Below, one piece after another: positions 23,131 to 31,579 of a DNA stretch of 48,447 nt; position 1 is the first letter of the stretch, and the number at the start of each line of letters is the position of its first letter. The translations under genes and the position numbers were made by a program. The DNA comes from an uncultured Ruminococcus sp. (GTDB lineage: Bacteria > Bacillota > Clostridia > Oscillospirales > CAG-272), in assembly GCA_902778145.1 (NCBI GenBank), contig CACYWW010000027.1:1-48447 (forward strand), read 5' to 3'. The notes beneath the pieces were generated by a model. It was not told where the DNA came from, did not search any database, and saw nothing but the letters and a program-made list of their open reading frames with translations.

Positions 23131-24135
23131 ATGACAAACAGAGACAGGTTCAGAGCGGTGCTGTCGTTCGAGATGCCGGACGACAGACTCCCGATGATAG
23201 AATGGGCGTCCTGGTGGTGGGACAGGACGATCGTCGAATGGCAGAAGCAGGGGCTTCCGCAGATGACCTTCCACGAGGTCGCGCCCTATCTCGGGCTCGA
23301 TCAGCATTATCAGTTCTGGCTGCCGCATAAAACGGCGGACTGCCCCGTCCCCGCGTACAACGGCGGGCCGATCATGGAGGGCGAGGAGGGATACGAAAAG
23401 ATCCTCCCGTTCCTTTATCCCGAACACGGAGCGGACGGTCAGCTTGATATGATGCGTCAGCTGAAGCCGCGCCACGACGCGGGCGAATTCCCGGTATGGT
23501 TTTCGCTTGACGGCGGCTTCTGGTTCCCGCGCACGCTTTTCGGCATAGAACCGCATCTTTATTCGTTCTACGACGAGCCGGAGCTTTATCACAGGATCCT
23601 TGACGATCTGGCGGAATATCAGCTCATACAGATGGAGAAGATCTATGAAATTCTCACGCCGGAGTTCATGACGTTCGGCGAGGACATGAGCTACAACAAC
23701 GGCCCGATGATCTCCGAGGACAGTTTCAACGAATTTCTGCTCCCGTACTATAACAAGGTCGTGCCTTACATAAAAGAACACGGCACGAAGGTCATAATAG
23801 ACAGCGACGGCGACGTAAGCCGCATGATCCCGTGGCTGAAGCGCGCCGGCATCGAAGGCGTTCTCCCGCTCGAACGCAAGGCGGGCGTGGACGTTGCGGC
23901 TCTGCGCGAGGCTCACCCGGATTTTCTCTTCATCGGAGCGTTCGACAAAATGACGATGAGGGAAAGCGTAGACGCCATGCGCGGGGAATTCGAGCGGCTT
24001 CTGCCCGTTATGAAGACCGGCGGATTCATCCCGAGCGTCGACCATCAGACGCCGCCCGACTGTCCGCTTGAAAGATATCACAAATACGTTGACATGCTCC
24101 GCGAATACGGGGAGAAAGCTGTGAGGGAAAAATGA
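23131..24135 (+). CDS. Uroporphyrinogen decarboxylase (UroD)-family protein, methyltransferase-like (1)
   Basis: A 334-residue TIM-barrel protein of the UroD superfamily, which includes the zinc methyltransferases MtaA, MtbA and CmuA besides haem-pathway HemE. It begins MTNRDRFRAVL and ends GGFIPSVDHQTPPDC, both typical. It lacks HemE's N-terminal substrate motif, so it is not HemE. The position of the MtaA zinc site (H-x-C) reads IIDSDGDV (Asp224, Ser225, Asp226), with His305 and Cys311 near the end, so metal binding must differ or be absent. The start is the ATG at 23131 after GAGAGGTG. It overlaps the next gene by ATGA. Gene order with a corrinoid protein and its activator argues for methyl transfer. 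Confidence 0.88.
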   Translation: MTNRDRFRAVLSFEMPDDRLPMIEWASWWWDRTIVEWQKQGLPQMTFHEVAPYLGLDQHYQFWLPHKTADCPVPAYNGGPIMEGEEGYEKILPFLYPEHGADGQLDMMRQLKPRHDAGEFPVWFSLDGGFWFPRTLFGIEPHLYSFYDEPELYHRILDDLAEYQLIQMEKIYEILTPEFMTFGEDMSYNNGPMISEDSFNEFLLPYYNKVVPYIKEHGTKVIIDSDGDVSRMIPWLKRAGIEGVLPLERKAGVDVAALREAHPDFLFIGAFDKMTMRESVDAMRGEFERLLPVMKTGGFIPSVDHQTPPDCPLERYHKYVDMLREYGEKAVREK

Positions 24136-25250
24136 CAAACAGAGAAAGAGCGATGAACATACTGCACTTCAAGCCGGCGGACAGGATGCCGGCGGTGCAT
24201 TTCGGTTACTGGCAGGAGCTTCTCGACGAGTGGGCGGCGCAGGGCAAGATCCCGGCTGACCTCGCCGTCGGAAACTACGACGGCTCGCCGAAGGAAGCCG
24301 AGCTTGATAAACTGATAGGCTGGGATTTCAACTGGTACAGGACGTACGGCTCGGCGAACCACCTGATCCCCGGATTTGAAACGAAGGTCATAGAGACCCT
24401 GCCCGACGGGACGCGCCGCGTTCAGAACGCGGACGGAAATATCGAACGCGTGAAGCCGGGCATCACGTCGATCCCGTCCGAGGACGATTATCTTCTGAAG
24501 GACAGAGAGGCGTTCGAGACGCTTTACAAGCCCAGGATGCAGTATATGCCGGAGCGCGTTGACCTTGAATTCTACCGTCATTTCAACGAAAACCGCCCTT
24601 ACGACGTGCCCGTCGGGCTCCATCTCGGCTCCGTTATGGGCAATATCAGAAACATAACGACCGTCATAGGCATGAGCTATCTCATCTACGACGAGGACGA
24701 GGAGCTTTTCGCCGACATTGTCGACACGTACGCCGAGATGCAGTACAAATGCGCCGAGGCGATACTGCAGACCGGCGCGAAATTCGATTTCGCGCATTAC
24801 TGGGAGGACATCTGCTTCAAGAACGGCCCGCTGCTCTCGCCCGATATTTTCGACGAGCTGTGCGCAAAGCACTATAAGAAGCGCAACGATCTCTGTCACA
24901 GATACGGGATCGACATAATCTCGCTCGACTGCGACGGCGTGACCGACAAGCTCCTGCCCACGTGGGTGGAAAACGGCGTGAACACGATGTTCCCGATCGA
25001 AGTCGGCGTCTGGGGCGACCAGTTCGAGCCGGCGAGAAAGAAGTTCGGGCGCGAGGTGCTCGGCGTCGGCGGTATGGACAAAACGGCGCTGCGCGAGGAT
25101 AAAGAGGCCGTGGACAAAGAAATAGAGCGTATGAAACGGCTCGCCTCTCTCGGCGGCTTCATCCCCTGCCCCGACCACAGGCTGATGCCCGGCACGAAAT
25201 TCGAGCTCGTTCAGTATTACGCCGAAAAGATCAAGGAGATCAGCCCGTGA
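24132..25250 (+). CDS. UroD-family protein, methyltransferase-like (2)
   Basis: A 372-residue paralogue of the preceding protein, sharing MTNRxRAxxIL at the start and GGFIPCPDH at the end. The metal-site region reads IISLDCDGVTD (Asp266, Cys267), and Cys346 plus His349 lie in FIPCPDHR, so it keeps more potential zinc ligands than its neighbour. A module of ~60 residues after residue 80 (FETKVIETLPDGTRRVQNADG) is the small beta insertion found in many UroD-like methyltransferases. It starts within the stop of gene 1 (ATGA) and its own stop overlaps the GTG of the fucosidase gene. Two adjacent UroD proteins may form a heterodimer; that is inference. Confidence 0.88.
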   Translation: MTNRERAMNILHFKPADRMPAVHFGYWQELLDEWAAQGKIPADLAVGNYDGSPKEAELDKLIGWDFNWYRTYGSANHLIPGFETKVIETLPDGTRRVQNADGNIERVKPGITSIPSEDDYLLKDREAFETLYKPRMQYMPERVDLEFYRHFNENRPYDVPVGLHLGSVMGNIRNITTVIGMSYLIYDEDEELFADIVDTYAEMQYKCAEAILQTGAKFDFAHYWEDICFKNGPLLSPDIFDELCAKHYKKRNDLCHRYGIDIISLDCDGVTDKLLPTWVENGVNTMFPIEVGVWGDQFEPARKKFGREVLGVGGMDKTALREDKEAVDKEIERMKRLASLGGFIPCPDHRLMPGTKFELVQYYAEKIKEISP

Positions 25251-27508
25251 GCAGTACGGATCCCGGTTCCGTCATACGGTCAAACAAGCCCGCCGGAACG
25301 TTCGAGGAAGCGCTGCCGCTCGGATCCGGAAGGCTCGGCGCCATGATATACGGCGGAGTTGAGTCGGAAAAAATAAGCCTCAACTACTGCGAGCTGTGGA
25401 CGGGTTTCCCGCGTGACGAAAACAGGGAATGCGCGGAATACTTCAGGGAAGCGCGAAGACTGACGCTCGAAGGCAAGCCGGACGAGGCGGAAAAAATAAT
25501 AGAGAAATACATTGCGAGCGCAGACGTTCAATCATATCAGCCCGCCGGGAACATAATAATTGAACGCGGCGCGGGCAGAACGTCGGACTATTCAAGAGCG
25601 CTTTATCTGGACACGGCGACGGCGGACGTCTCATACGTCAAGGACGGTGTCCGTTACGAAAACACATATTTTACGCCGTACGGGCGCGACTGCCTTGTGA
25701 TACGGATAAAGTCTGACAAAAAAGCGTCCGTCGGATTTCACCTGAAGCTTGAAAGTCCCCTGAAATGCAGCGCGGGACATACGGACGCCTTGTGTTATCT
25801 CGGCTGTGAATGTATGTTCGACTCCGCAAACAACAGAGAAATACGCCGCGACGGCGAAAGGGGCAAAGCGTATTCCGACAGCGACGCCGAACGCGGGATC
25901 CTTTTCCGCACGGCGGTAACGGTCTTATCGGACGGCGGCTCGGTCGTATATGAGGACGGCGGCGTAACGGTAAGCGGAGCAGACGGCGCGACGGTAGCCG
26001 CGGCGATCGAAAGCAGCTTCAACGGATACGACAGACACCCGTTCCTCGACGGCAAGGAATACAAAAACGCGGCAAAGGAAAAGCTCGCGTCCGTAACGGA
26101 CTCCGGCTTCGATGAAACATACGCCGGGCACATAAGAGCGTTCCGCGGACTTTACAGCCGCGTAAGCTTCGGCATTGACGGCTGCGACAGAAGCGAGCTT
26201 GCGACAGCCGAAAGGCTCGAACGTTTTCAGACGGATAAAAGCGACGTCGGATTATACAGGCTGCTTTTCGATTTCGGCAGATATCTCCTTATCTGCGGTT
26301 CCGCGGAGAACGGTCAGCCTCTCAACCTTCAGGGCATATGGAACGAGCAGCTGTCTCCGCCGTGGCGCAGCAATTACACCGTGAACATAAACACGGAGAT
26401 GAATTACTGGCCGGCGCTGACGTGCGATCTGCGCGAGACACAGAAGCCGCTTGACAGGATGATAACACAGCTCTGCGAAAGAGGGCGGGAGACGGCTGAA
26501 AAATACTACGGCGCGCGCGGCTTCTGCGTTCATCACAACACGGATCTGTGGCGCGCGACGCAGCCCGTCGGCGGGCGCGCGGTCTGGCTTTTCTGGCCGC
26601 TTGCGGGAGGATGGCTCTGCCGGCACCTGTTCGACGAATACGAATACTCGAACGACGTCGGTTTTCTCAGGGATACCGCCTATCCAGTCATGCTCGAAGC
26701 GTGCAGGTTCTTCCTCGATCTTCTGATACGTGACAAGGACGGATATCTGATATTCTGCCCGTCGACCTCGCCCGAAAACGTATACCTGTATGAGGGCGGC
26801 GTGTGCTCGATCGACGTAACGGGCACGATGACGATGAGCATAATAAGAGAGCTTTTTGAAAACACGCTGAAGTCAGCGGAGATCATAGGCGCAGCCGATC
26901 CGGAGCTTGACGGGATAAAGACGTCGCTCGAAGAGCTTTTGCCGATCAAAGTCGGCGGCGACGGCAGGATCAACGAATGGTACCGCGAGCTGCCCGAGGC
27001 GGAGCCGGGGCACCGGCACCTGTCGCATTTATACGGGCTGTATCCCGGCAGGCTCATAACGCCGGAAAAAACACCTGAGCTCGCGGAGGCGGCGAAAAAG
27101 TCGCTTGACGTCCGCGGAGACGAGGGGACCGGATGGAGCCTCGGATGGAAGATTAATCTCAGGGCGAGGCTTTACGACGGCGACCGCGCGCTCGACCTCG
27201 TGAACATGATGCTCAGACCCGCCGTCGGTCCCGTCGGCGGCGTTTATCCGAACATGTTCGACGCTCACCCGCCGTTTCAGATAGACGGCAACTTCGGCGC
27301 CGCGGCGGGCATAGCTGAAATGCTCATGCAAAGCGACGGCGAGACGATAAAACTGCTGCCCGCTCTTCCGCGGAGCTGGAAAACCGGCTTTGTGACAGGT
27401 CTTCGCGCAAACGGCGGGGCAAAAGTGGATATATACTGGGAAAACGGAAAAATAACACATTATAAAATAACGGGAGGAGCGCCGCGGAACGTGGTCCCGT
27501 GCAGATAA
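25247..27508 (+). CDS. Glycoside hydrolase family 95 (alpha-L-fucosidase-like)
   Basis: A 753-residue inverting hydrolase. The N-terminal beta-sandwich starts with AGTFEEALPLGSGRLGAMIYGG, the standard GH95 opening, followed by an (alpha/alpha)6 barrel. NINTEMNYWPA carries the Asn pair that holds the catalytic water, CPSTSPENVY the general acid Glu, and FQIDGNFGAAAGIAEMLMQS the conserved Asp. GH95 enzymes act on alpha-1,2-L-fucosides, with some acting on alpha-L-galactosides. There is no signal peptide, so the substrate must be imported. It starts with GTG overlapping the previous stop by four bases, so it is firmly inside the methyltransferase operon; this is the key link between glycan and methyl metabolism here. 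Confidence 0.92.
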   Translation: MSSTDPGSVIRSNKPAGTFEEALPLGSGRLGAMIYGGVESEKISLNYCELWTGFPRDENRECAEYFREARRLTLEGKPDEAEKIIEKYIASADVQSYQPAGNIIIERGAGRTSDYSRALYLDTATADVSYVKDGVRYENTYFTPYGRDCLVIRIKSDKKASVGFHLKLESPLKCSAGHTDALCYLGCECMFDSANNREIRRDGERGKAYSDSDAERGILFRTAVTVLSDGGSVVYEDGGVTVSGADGATVAAAIESSFNGYDRHPFLDGKEYKNAAKEKLASVTDSGFDETYAGHIRAFRGLYSRVSFGIDGCDRSELATAERLERFQTDKSDVGLYRLLFDFGRYLLICGSAENGQPLNLQGIWNEQLSPPWRSNYTVNINTEMNYWPALTCDLRETQKPLDRMITQLCERGRETAEKYYGARGFCVHHNTDLWRATQPVGGRAVWLFWPLAGGWLCRHLFDEYEYSNDVGFLRDTAYPVMLEACRFFLDLLIRDKDGYLIFCPSTSPENVYLYEGGVCSIDVTGTMTMSIIRELFENTLKSAEIIGAADPELDGIKTSLEELLPIKVGGDGRINEWYRELPEAEPGHRHLSHLYGLYPGRLITPEKTPELAEAAKKSLDVRGDEGTGWSLGWKINLRARLYDGDRALDLVNMMLRPAVGPVGGVYPNMFDAHPPFQIDGNFGAAAGIAEMLMQSDGETIKLLPALPRSWKTGFVTGLRANGGAKVDIYWENGKITHYKITGGAPRNVVPCR

Positions 27509-27515
27509 AAAGAGG

Positions 27516-27701
27516 GAACGGTATGGAGCTCACAAGTGGAACGACAGAGAAGCCATAATCGCAGAGCTTGAAAGAGTCATCCCTGCGCCGAAGGAGGGCG
27601 GCGGCTGCTTCTTCTCATCCGATCATTCGATACCGAATACCGTCAGCTTCGATAACTTCAAAGCCATATCCGACTGTATACACAGGCTCGGAAAATACTG
27701 A
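27516..27701 (+). pseudogene. Remnant of a third UroD-family gene (C-terminus only)
   Basis: In one frame these bases encode about 60 residues ending at a TGA. EAIIAELERVIPAPKEGGG, then CFFSSDHSIPNTVS and FDNFKAISDCIHRLGKY reproduce the final helix and the 'GG-x-SxDHxxP' end of UroD-type methyltransferases, as in the two intact paralogues upstream. No start codon exists in this frame; an ATG at 27523 with a GGAACGG site opens a different frame that stops after 11 residues. The rest of the gene is missing, apparently by a deletion that brought the fucosidase gene next to this tail. Confidence 0.75.
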
Positions 27702-27721
27702 TATAAAAAACGGGGGCAAAT

Positions 27722-28567
27722 ATGGAAAGAAAGATAATTCTGATGGACGGAGCCGTCGGAACGACGCTCTGGGGCATAGCCGAGGCCAACGGCGTAAAAA
27801 AAGAGCCGGTATGGAAATACAACGTGGAGCACCCGGAATTCGTCGAGGAGCTGACAAAGAGATACCTCGAGGCCGGATGTGAAATGATCCTCGCGAACAC
27901 CTTCGGCGCAAACGGGCCGGCGGTAAAACGGTCGTCGCCGTATACCGCCGCGGAGGTCGTTTCCGCGGGCGTCGGGATCGCAAAAAAGGTACTTGACGGC
28001 ACGGGCGTCAAGATAGTCCTTTCGCTCGGGCCGCTCACGCAGCTGCTCGAGCCGTACGGCGACCTTGAAGAGGAGGAATGCGCCGCGATTTACGACGAGA
28101 TGCTCGACGCGGGCGTAGGCGCCGGCGCCGACATGATACTCATACAGACGTTCATGGATCTTGAAATGATGCGCGTGGCGACGGTCGAGGCGAAAAAATA
28201 CGGTCTGCCCGTCATGTGCTCGATGACATTTGAAAAAAACGGAAAAACGATGTTCGGCAACTCCGTCGAAGACACGATAGACACGCTTTCCCCTCTCGGC
28301 ATAGAGGCGATAGGACTTAACTGCTCGCTCGGTCCGGATCTCGCGCTGCCAATCATAAAGGAGTTTTCCGAAAAGACCGATCTGCCGCTCCTGTTCAAGC
28401 CGAACGCCGGAAAGCCGATACTTTCATCCAACGGAGAAGCGGTCTCGCCGTACACGGCGGAGCGGTTCGCGGAGGAGGTAAAGCCGGCGCTTCAATACGT
28501 CAGCTACATAGGCGGCTGCTGCGGCTCCGACGCGGAATATATAAAAGAAATCAAAAAAATGCTTTAA
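27722..28567 (+). CDS. Homocysteine S-methyltransferase domain protein
   Basis: A 281-residue zinc methyltransferase homologous to the N-terminal module of MetH and to betaine-homocysteine methyltransferase. Zinc ligands are visible: Cys201 in GLNCSLGP and Cys266-Cys267 in GGCCGSD. ILMDGAVGTTL and ILANTFGANG form the substrate-side loops. It takes a methyl group, here most likely from methyl-corrinoid, to make methionine from homocysteine. It lacks the folate and B12 modules of full MetH; the corrinoid protein two genes on could supply the latter, giving a split enzyme. GGGGG precedes the start by six bases. Confidence 0.9.
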   Translation: MERKIILMDGAVGTTLWGIAEANGVKKEPVWKYNVEHPEFVEELTKRYLEAGCEMILANTFGANGPAVKRSSPYTAAEVVSAGVGIAKKVLDGTGVKIVLSLGPLTQLLEPYGDLEEEECAAIYDEMLDAGVGAGADMILIQTFMDLEMMRVATVEAKKYGLPVMCSMTFEKNGKTMFGNSVEDTIDTLSPLGIEAIGLNCSLGPDLALPIIKEFSEKTDLPLLFKPNAGKPILSSNGEAVSPYTAERFAEEVKPALQYVSYIGGCCGSDAEYIKEIKKML

Positions 28568-28582
28568 AACCGGTGGTATGAA

Positions 28583-29698
28583 ATGATGGATCTTTTGGAT
28601 CTTAAGCGCCCTTTGGCAATAACGATGTGGGATTTTTCGTGGCTTGAACGCCGTTTTGAGGGCGGCGGATACGAAAACTGGGATAAGGCCGTTACGGAGC
28701 TTACGGAGCGCGGATACGACGCGATAAGGCTCGACGTTTATCCGCATATGTTGTATAGGAATCCGCACGGGGAATTCCGTCTGAATCCCGTATGGCCGCC
28801 GGATTACGCGTCCTGGGGGGCGAGAGAGACGGTATATATCAAAGACGTTGAAAAACAGCTCACGGAATTTGTGAAGATCTGCGCGGCACACGGTGTAAAG
28901 CTCGGGCTTTCCACGTGGTTCCGCGACGATGAGACGAGATCGGTCGTAAAGACGATAGACACGCCGGAAACGCTTGCGAAAATGTTCATACGGGCGACGG
29001 ACGTCGTGCTTGCCGCCGGGGGCGAGATATTGTACGTCGATTTCTGCAACGAATTCGCTCACTGGGCGGACTTTGTGCGGAACGAAGACGGCTCCGTCCC
29101 GTTCCGCGACGGAAAACTCGGACAGTACTGGATACACGGTGCGATGCGGGAATACAAAAAAGCGTACCCGGAAATACCGCTTACGTTTTCAGTATCCACG
29201 GAATTTGACCGTATAGAGCGCGAGGATCTTTCGGATTACGGCCTTTATGAACCTCATATATGGATGAACGGAGATGGTGACGGCAGATTTACCGCCGCGT
29301 TTGCAAAAGTGAAAAAGCCCGGCACGCCCGGCGAAACAATAGAACAGCAAAAGGAACTTTACTTAAAAAGCAAAGCGTACTGGGACAGCGTTCTTACCGA
29401 ACAGATAAGATATTTTGCCGCGTTTTCCGAAAGAACGGGTCTGCCGCTCATAACAACGGAATGCTGGGGCATAATCGACTGCATGGACAGACCGGGGACC
29501 GACTGGAGCTGGATAAAGCAATTATGTGAGATCGGGGTAAGAACGGCGTCGGCGACGGGCAAATGGGCGGCTATGGCGTCAAACAATTTCTGCGGGCCGC
29601 AGTTCCCCACTCTCTGGTCCGATATCGAATGGCACAGAAAAATAACCGATATAATACATTCGGGCAGCGCACCGGATAAAAAAAGGAGAATATCATGA
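28583..29698 (+). CDS. Cellulase-like TIM-barrel protein (putative glycoside hydrolase)
   Basis: A 371-residue protein without a signal peptide. It resembles the sugar-binding cellulase-like family of clan A barrels: an acid/base-type Glu at the end of a strand in YVDFCNEFAHW and a nucleophile-type Glu in PLITTECWG, spaced as in GH5-like enzymes. MWDFSWLERRFEGGGYENWD and GYDAIRLDVYPHML form the barrel start. The substrate is unknown; relatives act on or bind modified or unusual glycosides. It overlaps the corrinoid protein gene by ATGA and so is produced together with it, an uncommon pairing of a glycosidase-like barrel and a methyl carrier. Confidence 0.75.
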   Translation: MMDLLDLKRPLAITMWDFSWLERRFEGGGYENWDKAVTELTERGYDAIRLDVYPHMLYRNPHGEFRLNPVWPPDYASWGARETVYIKDVEKQLTEFVKICAAHGVKLGLSTWFRDDETRSVVKTIDTPETLAKMFIRATDVVLAAGGEILYVDFCNEFAHWADFVRNEDGSVPFRDGKLGQYWIHGAMREYKKAYPEIPLTFSVSTEFDRIEREDLSDYGLYEPHIWMNGDGDGRFTAAFAKVKKPGTPGETIEQQKELYLKSKAYWDSVLTEQIRYFAAFSERTGLPLITTECWGIIDCMDRPGTDWSWIKQLCEIGVRTASATGKWAAMASNNFCGPQFPTLWSDIEWHRKITDIIHSGSAPDKKRRIS

Positions 29699-30336
29699 GC
29701 ATACTTGAAGAAATTTCCGAAAATCTGCAAAAAGGCAAAGCCAAGATCGTAAAAGAGCTCGTACAGAACGCGGTCGATTCCGGCATCGATCCGGAGACGG
29801 TGCTCCGCGAGGGGCTTCTCCCCGGCATGAGCGTCATAGGCGAGAAATTCAAGAACAACGAGGTCTACGTGCCCGAAGTGCTCGTCGCCGCGAGAGCGAT
29901 GAACATGGGCGCGCAGGTGTTGAAACCCTATCTTGAAAAAGCCGGCGTCAAGGCGGCCGGCAAAGTCTGCATCGGCACCGTGCAGGGAGATCTGCACGAC
30001 ATAGGCAAGAACCTCGTCAAAATGATGATGGAGGGCAAGGGACTTGAGGTCGTCGACCTCGGCACGGACGTCGCACCGGAAACGTTCATTCAGACGGCGA
30101 TAGAGCAGAACTGTCAGATCATCTGCTGCTCCGCCCTGCTCACGACCACGATGGGCGTTATGGCGGACGTAGTCAAAAAAGCCGCCGAAGCCGGCATCAG
30201 GGACAAAGTGAAGATCATGATCGGCGGAGCTCCGGTAGACGAGGCGTTCTGCGAAAAGATCGGCGCGGACAAATACACGCCCGACGCCGCGTCCGCCGCA
30301 GACGCTGCGGCGGAATTCTGCGCATCCATGTTTTGA
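29695..30336 (+). CDS. Corrinoid (B12-binding) methyl-carrier protein
   Basis: A 213-residue two-domain protein of the MtbC/MtmC/MttC type. Residues 1-85 form the helical cap (LVQNAVDSGIDPETVLREGLLPGMSVIGEKF, then VYVPEVLVAARAMN), and 88-213 the Rossmann-like cobalamin domain. The lower-ligand motif D-x-H-x-x-G is exact: Asp99, His101, Gly104 in GDLHDIGKN, with the further CSALLTTTM and IGGAPVDEAF loops. It carries a methyl group on cobalt between a substrate methyltransferase and an acceptor. AGGAG is eight bases before its ATG. Its position between UroD-like, homocysteine and activator genes makes it the hub of the operon. Confidence 0.95.
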   Translation: MSILEEISENLQKGKAKIVKELVQNAVDSGIDPETVLREGLLPGMSVIGEKFKNNEVYVPEVLVAARAMNMGAQVLKPYLEKAGVKAAGKVCIGTVQGDLHDIGKNLVKMMMEGKGLEVVDLGTDVAPETFIQTAIEQNCQIICCSALLTTTMGVMADVVKKAAEAGIRDKVKIMIGGAPVDEAFCEKIGADKYTPDAASAADAAAEFCASMF

Positions 30337-30343
30337 TCGCACT

Positions 30344-31573
30344 ATGAACACAACAGACAAACGGGTCGTACGCGAGCTTGCAAAGCAGTATATGGAATTC
30401 GCCGCATCAGAGAAGCAGGCGAAAGCTTTTGCGCGCATGCGCGACAACAACGACCTCAAGCCCGGACGTCCGCCCGTCCTTATCGACGAGATACCGTGGT
30501 ATCAGATGGATATCGGCGGCGAGCTCACCTGCGTATGTGAGGATCCGTGGCTCCGCGGCATCGAATACGGTTTCCGCCTCGCACTGTTTTATTTCAGACA
30601 TTTCAGCTGCGTTGACAACCTTTACGAGCCGTTTTTCCGGATAAACAAAACGGTCCGTCTGACGGATATAGGCGTATCTCTTCCGAATTACGAATTCAAG
30701 CGGACCGATGAGTATAACAATATCATTTCCAGAGAACTGACGGACGTTCTGGAGGACGAATCGTGCCTTGAAAAATTCAGACTGCCGGAATGCCGGCTCG
30801 ACCCCGAGGCGGACAAAGCGACTTTTGAGCGCGTATCGGAGCTTTTGGGCGACGTTATGCCCGTTAAGCTCTGCGGTTTCGGACCGTACAACTTCAACGC
30901 CTGGGACACGATAGCGTACCTGCGCGGCATAGAAGCCATAATGATCGACTGTTACGACCGTCCGGAATATCTGATCGCCCTGTTTGGAAAATTCATCGCA
31001 TACTATGAAAAGATCGCTGATTTTCTCGAGGCGAACATGGAGCCGGATCACGACGCTAAGAAAATTCACTGTACCCCGGCGCCCGTCTCCGGTCTCGGCA
31101 ACGGGCTGAAGGGCACGTGGTTCCGCGACAGCGCCCAGCCGCTTGCGAACGTTTCGCCCGCTATGTTTTACGAGTTTGCGATCGAGCCGGTGATAAAGCT
31201 CGCGAGCCGCTTCGCGTACACGTATTACGGCTGCTGCGAGCCGCTCGACGACAAATTCGACGCAGTGACAAAGATTCCGAATCTTCGGAAAATAGGCTGT
31301 TCCGCATGGGCGGACGTCAGGCATATGGCGGAACAGATCAAAGGCAATTACGTTCTTGCGAAAAAACCGAATCCGGCGCACGTCGCCATAAAAACGGACC
31401 CGGAGCTCATCCGGCGCGAGACCGTGGAAACGGTCGAGGCGTGCCTGAAAAACGGCTGCCCGTACGAGCTCGTTTTGAAGGACGTCAGCACCGTTTCAAA
31501 CGATCCGTACAATCTGATCGTTTGGGCTGATACGGTGTCGGAGGTGCTCGACGGATATTACGGGGAAAGGTAA
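30344..31573 (+). CDS. Divergent UroD-like protein (409 aa)
   Basis: A longer barrel protein distantly related to the UroD group. SELLGDVMPVKLCGFGPYNFNAWDTIAYLRG and DCYDRPEYLIALFGKF match the middle helices, and TYYGCCEPLDDKFDAV is where methyltransferases hold zinc, here as a Cys-Cys pair. SAWADVRHMAEQIKGNYVLAKKPNPAHVA follows, fitting the 'G.K..P..' segment of UroD-like proteins linked to corrinoid activators. It begins eight bases after the corrinoid gene without a good ribosome site, so it is probably translationally coupled to it. It is the best candidate for the substrate-specific methyltransferase that docks to this corrinoid protein. Confidence 0.75.
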   Translation: MNTTDKRVVRELAKQYMEFAASEKQAKAFARMRDNNDLKPGRPPVLIDEIPWYQMDIGGELTCVCEDPWLRGIEYGFRLALFYFRHFSCVDNLYEPFFRINKTVRLTDIGVSLPNYEFKRTDEYNNIISRELTDVLEDESCLEKFRLPECRLDPEADKATFERVSELLGDVMPVKLCGFGPYNFNAWDTIAYLRGIEAIMIDCYDRPEYLIALFGKFIAYYEKIADFLEANMEPDHDAKKIHCTPAPVSGLGNGLKGTWFRDSAQPLANVSPAMFYEFAIEPVIKLASRFAYTYYGCCEPLDDKFDAVTKIPNLRKIGCSAWADVRHMAEQIKGNYVLAKKPNPAHVAIKTDPELIRRETVETVEACLKNGCPYELVLKDVSTVSNDPYNLIVWADTVSEVLDGYYGER

Positions 31574-31579
31574 AACTGT

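Noticed and set aside
23008..25178. Two ~370-codon minus-strand frames opposite the UroD genes
   Set aside because: Shadows of the real UroD genes; rich in Arg, His and Val without family signatures.
23131..25250. Haem-pathway uroporphyrinogen decarboxylase (HemE)
   Set aside because: The proteins lack the HemE N-terminal substrate motif, are duplicated, and lie with corrinoid methyl-transfer genes rather than haem genes.
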